Part shown: piece by piece, positions 60,274 through 64,000 of the stretch | Numbering within the stretch: the first letter of the stretch is position 1 | How the letters are laid out: every line of letters starts with the position of its first letter | Assembly: GCA_017621815.1 (NCBI GenBank) | Contig: JAGASK010000029.1 | Location: 62,001 to 126,000 of the forward strand | Length of the DNA: 64,000 nt | Source: Lachnospiraceae bacterium | GTDB taxonomy: Bacteria; Bacillota; Clostridia; Lachnospirales; Lachnospiraceae | Reading direction: 5' to 3' | Translations under genes and position numbers: made by a program | The notes under the pieces: model-generated | The model's input: only the letters and a program-made list of their open reading frames with translations | What the model was told of the DNA's origin: nothing | The model's database searches: none

Positions 60274-60370
60274 CATTGTATTTCTGCGGGCAGCGGAACT
60301 TACCTTCCTATCGCATGAATCTCCGGTGCCAGACTCCTGCCGCGCAGTTCAGAACACTGAAAGGACTGCT

Positions 60371-60719
60371 TCATTTTTCATGCAGCTTTTCATAAATCCT
60401 TTCGCAATCATACCCCGGTGCAAATTCTTTTGCCGCTTCACAGATTATTTCAATCACTTCTGTTTCTTCTTCTAAATCCTCTGCAATTTGCTCTGCTGTT
60501 ATCCCTTTGCGGAGTTTTTTACAAATCTGTGTGATTAGTTTTTGTTCTCTGCCCTCACTTCGTCCCTCAGCAATTCCTGAGCTGTGTCCTTCGGCAAGCC
60601 CTTCGTCCCTTGCCTCCGCCAGTTCTTCCCATCTTTGCATATATTTCACTCCCATCTTTTCCGATTCTTTGATTTTTTCTACCTGCCGGTGAATCAGTTT
60701 AATTTTCCTGCTCTTTGTC
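60371..60719 (-). pseudogene. Truncated Rpn family gene (C-terminal part only)
   Basis: The C-terminal part closely matches the copy at 50.0 kb (RTKSxKIKLIHRQVxKxKESEKMG; QICKKLRKGxTxEQIAEDLEE). Upstream, the leader sequence ending TTTTCCTGCG joins directly to AGGACAAAGAGC in the middle of the gene, so about 700 bases with the start codon and the nuclease domain are gone. An internal ATG at 60655 could still yield a 94-residue helical fragment. Confidence 0.85.
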
Positions 60720-60823
60720 CTTTGCGCAGGAAAATATATGGCTATGGAATTTATACCCTGTATGGCAGTGCCAATTACATTATTTTCCTGCTTTATATCA
60801 TTAATTGGATTTTTAAAAGCAGG
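60720..60823 (-). ncRNA. Structured leader kept upstream of the truncated Rpn gene
   Basis: Same two competing stems as at 50.9 kb: AGGAAAATA (60728-60736) with TATTTTCCT (60781-60789), and CCTGCTTTA (60787-60795) with TAAAAGCAGG (60814-60823). The loop of the first stem is unrelated in sequence to that of the other copy while the stem is kept. Confidence 0.5.
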
Positions 60824-60941
60824 ATTTCAAAATAGAACACTCATTGAATTATATCCAATGAGATAAGAACAGAATGTTCTGTCAGATGCGGCTGCGCCGC
60901 AAAATAAGCTTCCGCTTACAGAAATCGTTTGCTTTGACTAT

Positions 60942-60970
60942 ATAATACTACAAAATAACCATATATTCAA
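60942..60970 (-). promoter_or_regulatory. Promoter of the truncated Rpn gene
   Basis: On the minus strand TTGAAT (60970-60965), a 17-nt spacer and TATTAT (60947-60942), the same layout as at 51.1 kb and closer to consensus at the -10. Confidence 0.55.
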
Positions 60971-61029
60971 TTATTTTTTTATGTTTTTTTGTTTTTATCT
61001 TCCCTTTCCTTCTCTTACTGATATCAGGA

Positions 61030-61073
61030 AGGAAGAAGCAGCATTGCCACCTGCGACAATGCTGCTTCTTCCT
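61030..61073 (-). terminator. Perfect 17-bp hairpin after the ABC exporter genes
   Basis: Arms 61030-61046 and 61057-61073 pair perfectly with a 10-nt loop, 43 bases after the exporter stop codon. On the minus strand no T-run follows, so it may be a factor-assisted terminator or an mRNA 3'-end protector rather than a standard intrinsic terminator. Confidence 0.65.
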
Positions 61074-61115
61074 ATACACAAACTTCCTGTAAATTTATGC
61101 GGCCTTATTCAAACC

Positions 61116-63107
61116 TTACTCTAATTCGCTTAATCCGGTATACAACTCATAATACCGCCCTTTCTGCAAAAGCAAATCATCATGGTCGCCGCGTTCTATA
61201 ATTTCACCGTTTTCCAGAACCATAATGGCATTGGCATTTCTTACGGTTGACAGCCTGTGGGCGATTACAAGTGTGGTTCTCTGCGCCATCAGACGGTCCA
61301 TTCCCCTTTCAATATGCTTTTCTGTTCTGGTATCCACGGAACTTGTTGCCTCATCCAGAATCAATATGGGGGCTTTGGAAATAGCAGCCCTTGCAATATT
61401 TATCAGCTGTCTCTGGCCCTGGCTTAAGTTGGCGCCGTCACCCTCAAGCATGGTGTTATAGCCATGCTCCAGACGCATAATAAAGGAATGGGCGCTGGCA
61501 GTTCTGGCCGCCTGCTCCACCTCTTCATCTGTGGCATCCAGCCTGCCATAACGGATATTGTCACGGACAGTTCCCGTAAACAAATGGGTATCCTGCAGCA
61601 CCATGGCTATATTGCGGCGGAGGGAATCTCTTTCAAGCTCCGTTACCGGTATATTATCTATGGTGATGCTTCCCGAATCAATATCATAAAACCGGTTAAT
61701 CAGATTTGTAATGGTAGTTTTTCCGGCACCGGTAGAACCAACAAAGGCAATCTTCTGCCCCGGCTTTGCATATAAGGAAACATGCTTTAAGATGGTCTTA
61801 TCGGGATTGTAACCGAAGGTCACGTCTGTCAGGGTAACAGCTCCCTTTACTTCCTTATAATAAGCATCCTTATCTTCCTTAACGATATCCTGAAGGAATC
61901 CTTCCTGATTTACAACAGCATTTCCCTTAGGAATTACATAACAGGTTTTTCCTTCCACATTTTCTTCAATGCGGATAGCTGTCTCTGCATCCTCTTTCTC
62001 AGGTTCTTCGTCCATAACAGCAAATACACGCTCTGCACCTGCAAGGGCAGAAAAAATGGTATTGACCTGCATTGCAACTTCATTAATGGGGCGCGAAAAC
62101 TGTCTGGAATAATTGACAAATACTGTAAGTCCGCCGATGTCAAAGCCCCGGAGCACACAGAGGATACCGCCGATACAAGCCGTCAGTGAGTAGCTTACCT
62201 GGCTTAAATTTCCCATCACAGGACCCATAATGCCACCGAAAAACTGCGCTTTAATCTGCTTTCCTCTTAAATCCTTATTAAGATATTCAAACTCATCCCT
62301 TGCGTCATCCTCATGACAGAATACCTTTACTACCTTCTGACCTGTTACTGTTTCTTCAATATATCCGTTTAAGGTACCGATTGCAGCCTGCTGCGCCTGA
62401 TAATATTTCCGGCTCTTGCTTCCCACTGTCTGCACAGCCTTAATCATAACAGGAATCATTACAATCGTAATGAGCGTCAGCCATACATTAGTATAAAGCA
62501 TGAGTGCAAAGGTTCCCACAATGTTAATTGTACCGGAAATCAACTGCACTACTGTATTGTTCAGCATTTCTCCTACAGCATCCACGTCATTGGTAAAGCG
62601 GCTCATCATATCACCATGATTGTGTGTATCATAATACTTCACTGGAAGCTTTTGAAGCTTCTGGAATAACTCATTTCGAAGCTTTTGAATAGCATTCTGG
62701 GATATGGTTATCATAATTCTCTGCTGCAGGTACTGCGCAAGAACTGCCACAAGATAAATACATATCATGGTTAAAATCCCTTTAAGCAGGGACGATATGC
62801 TTCCATCCTCTGAAGTAAGTCCGTTAATAATGGGACGCAGCATATAGGAACCTGACAGGTTTGCAACCGTACCGCCGATAATGCAAATCAGCACCACCAC
62901 AAGCTGCCACTTATTATGCGAAATATAAGAAAACAATCTTCCCAGCGTCTTCTTCATTTCCTTAGGCTTACCGGATGCCATCTGCCCTCTCATGTTTTTG
63001 CTGCCCGGTCCCTTAGGCCTTGGCTGTTCTCCCGAAATTCCTGCTTTAACAGGCTTCAGTCTGCTTTCATATTTTTTCTGTAAATATTCTAATTTTTCCT
63101 GCTTCAT
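61116..63107 (-). CDS. ABC exporter half-transporter, membrane plus ATPase domain
   Basis: This 663-residue half-transporter begins with about 65 basic cytosolic residues (SKNMRGQMASGKPKEMKK). The six-helix membrane domain follows, and the ATPase domain has Walker A GSTGAGKTT (near 458), signature LSQGQRQ (near 560) and Walker B ILILDEATSSVD (near 580). The Gly-to-Gln change in the signature (LSQGQ) is tolerated in many exporters. An insert of about 70 residues before the ATPase domain (VMDEEPEKEDAETAI onward) is long. It overlaps its partner gene by 4 bases. Confidence 0.93.
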   Translation of the reverse strand: MKQEKLEYLQKKYESRLKPVKAGISGEQPRPKGPGSKNMRGQMASGKPKEMKKTLGRLFSYISHNKWQLVVVLICIIGGTVANLSGSYMLRPIINGLTSEDGSISSLLKGILTMICIYLVAVLAQYLQQRIMITISQNAIQKLRNELFQKLQKLPVKYYDTHNHGDMMSRFTNDVDAVGEMLNNTVVQLISGTINIVGTFALMLYTNVWLTLITIVMIPVMIKAVQTVGSKSRKYYQAQQAAIGTLNGYIEETVTGQKVVKVFCHEDDARDEFEYLNKDLRGKQIKAQFFGGIMGPVMGNLSQVSYSLTACIGGILCVLRGFDIGGLTVFVNYSRQFSRPINEVAMQVNTIFSALAGAERVFAVMDEEPEKEDAETAIRIEENVEGKTCYVIPKGNAVVNQEGFLQDIVKEDKDAYYKEVKGAVTLTDVTFGYNPDKTILKHVSLYAKPGQKIAFVGSTGAGKTTITNLINRFYDIDSGSITIDNIPVTELERDSLRRNIAMVLQDTHLFTGTVRDNIRYGRLDATDEEVEQAARTASAHSFIMRLEHGYNTMLEGDGANLSQGQRQLINIARAAISKAPILILDEATSSVDTRTEKHIERGMDRLMAQRTTLVIAHRLSTVRNANAIMVLENGEIIERGDHDDLLLQKGRYYELYTGLSELE

Positions 63108-64000
63108 GATGCGCTGACCTCCTTATCCATCTGAGAATAATAGATTTCCTGGTAAGCCTGACAGCCCATCATCAGTTCATCATGAGTTCCCATACCTGCA
63201 ATTCTGCCCTCATCAAGCACCAGTATCTTATCCGCATCCATAACAGAGGTAATTCTCTGGGCAATAATAATTTTAGTGGTATCCTTTAATGTACTGGTAA
63301 AGCTTTCCCTGATTTTCGCTTCCGTTGCCGTATCCACTGCACTGGTGGAATCATCGAGAATCAGGATTTTTGGCTTTTTAAGAAGCGCCCTGGCTATACA
63401 GAGCCTCTGCTTCTGTCCGCCGGAAACGTTAACGCCTCCCTGACCCAGCTCTGTTTCATATCCTTCAGTAAAAGTATCAATAAAGGGCGCTGCCTGGGCA
63501 TCCTGCGCAGCACGTGCAATCTCCTCATCCGATGCATTTTCATCACCCCACATCAGATTTTCCATAATAGTGCCGGAAAATAATACATTTTTCTGCAATA
63601 CCATGCCCACGCCTTCTCTGAGATTCTTCAAAGAGTAATCCCTGACATTGACACCGTCTACCAGCACTTCTCCTTCATCAATATCATAAAGACGGGGAAT
63701 CATCTGTACCAGTGTAGTTTTACCGCTTCCTGTCGAACCGATAATTCCAAGCACCTGTCCGCTTTCCACTTTGAAATTAATTCCGTCCAGAACCTTTTCC
63801 TTATTATCTTTGTAATAACGGAAAGAAACGTTTTTAAACTCTACCCTGCCGCTTTCCACTTTTCTTTCAGGAAATGCGCAGCCTTCATCTGTAAGATCAA
63901 CTTCTGTATCCAGAACTTCCGTAATACGATGCAGGGAAGCCAGGGCTCTTGAACTTTGCAGAAGCACCATGGCAAGCATCATAAGAGACATCAGAATCTG
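63104..64000 (-). CDS. ABC exporter half-transporter, partner subunit (cut by window edge)
   Basis: The frame is open to the window end, so the N-terminal membrane domain is outside. The visible part shows the last membrane helix and a complete ATPase domain: Walker A GSTGSGKTT, Q-loop LQKNVLFSG, signature VSGGQKQ and Walker B ILILDDSTSAVD. The residue after the Walker B Asp is Asp instead of the catalytic Glu, as in the degenerate site of heterodimeric exporters. It is transcribed first and overlaps the 61116 gene by 4 bases, so the two subunits form one transporter. Confidence 0.93.
   Translation of the reverse strand, partial: QILMSLMMLAMVLLQSSRALASLHRITEVLDTEVDLTDEGCAFPERKVESGRVEFKNVSFRYYKDNKEKVLDGINFKVESGQVLGIIGSTGSGKTTLVQMIPRLYDIDEGEVLVDGVNVRDYSLKNLREGVGMVLQKNVLFSGTIMENLMWGDENASDEEIARAAQDAQAAPFIDTFTEGYETELGQGGVNVSGGQKQRLCIARALLKKPKILILDDSTSAVDTATEAKIRESFTSTLKDTTKIIIAQRITSVMDADKILVLDEGRIAGMGTHDELMMGCQAYQEIYYSQMDKEVSAS

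Overview
The window looks like a chromosomal segment of a spore-forming, low-to-moderate GC Clostridia, most likely a Lachnospiraceae gut anaerobe. The evidence is a set of spoVA genes, AddAB instead of RecBCD, YesMN-type two-component control of a sugar ABC importer, a TPP-riboswitch-controlled ThiT, an agr-type quorum-sensing locus and several decaying Rpn-family nuclease genes. No rRNA, tRNA, CRISPR array, intact IS element or prophage was seen. Assignments come from reading the sequence and from knowledge of the families; no database search was run.

Region by region. 0-12.6 kb: the end of a TetR-type regulator, a DUF6062 protein, and a spoVA set (AC, AD, AA, AB, AE) dispersed over about 9 kb among an MBOAT/SGNH O-acylation pair, an endonuclease/exonuclease/phosphatase protein, RidA, a shikimate-kinase-like protein, an EamA transporter and an M24 aminopeptidase. 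Three spoVA units each have a sigma-G-like promoter, and the spoVAD start lies in a hairpin that hides its ribosome binding site. A 215-nt palindromic element lies at 9.2-9.4 kb. 12.7-20.6 kb: response regulator, histidine kinase, a first solute-binding lipoprotein fused to the kinase transcript, then a second paralogous binding protein with two permeases. 20.7-23.6 kb: divergent MATE and UraA genes whose promoters share one palindrome; the MATE leader carries a terminator. 23.7-28.4 kb: two lipoproteins, a HAD phosphatase, a DUF6881 protein and a GNAT acetyltransferase.

28.5-33.6 kb is more AT-rich and accessory-looking: an aldo/keto reductase under a palindromic operator, gene remnants, a hexapeptide acetyltransferase, an XRE regulator, a methyltransferase and a deleted Rpn pseudogene. 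33.6-39.1 kb: a small unknown gene followed by a giant DUF4132/DUF5724-type gene split by one in-frame TAA. 39.1-49.5 kb: addB, addA, TPP riboswitch-thiT, malQ, and an SCP2 protein. 49.4-56.4 kb (minus strand): CYTH protein, intact Rpn nuclease with a structured leader, ECF sigma factor with its probable anti-sigma factor, a four-gene ABC transporter operon and a small secreted protein. 56.6-60.3 kb: agrB-agrD divergent from an XRE regulator and AgrA/AgrC-like genes. 60.4-64 kb: a second, truncated Rpn copy with the same leader, then a heterodimeric ABC exporter cut by the window edge.

The most interesting items are: (1) the spoVAD arrangement, in which a forespore-type promoter sits so that its transcript loses the arm that hides the ribosome binding site; (2) an agr locus in which the usual AgrB histidine is tyrosine and the AgrD cysteine is serine, close to an uncharacterised secreted-protein/ABC/ECF sigma cluster; (3) the conserved, covarying leader RNA of the Rpn copies; (4) the attenuated leader of the MATE gene; and (5) the nonsense-split giant gene.
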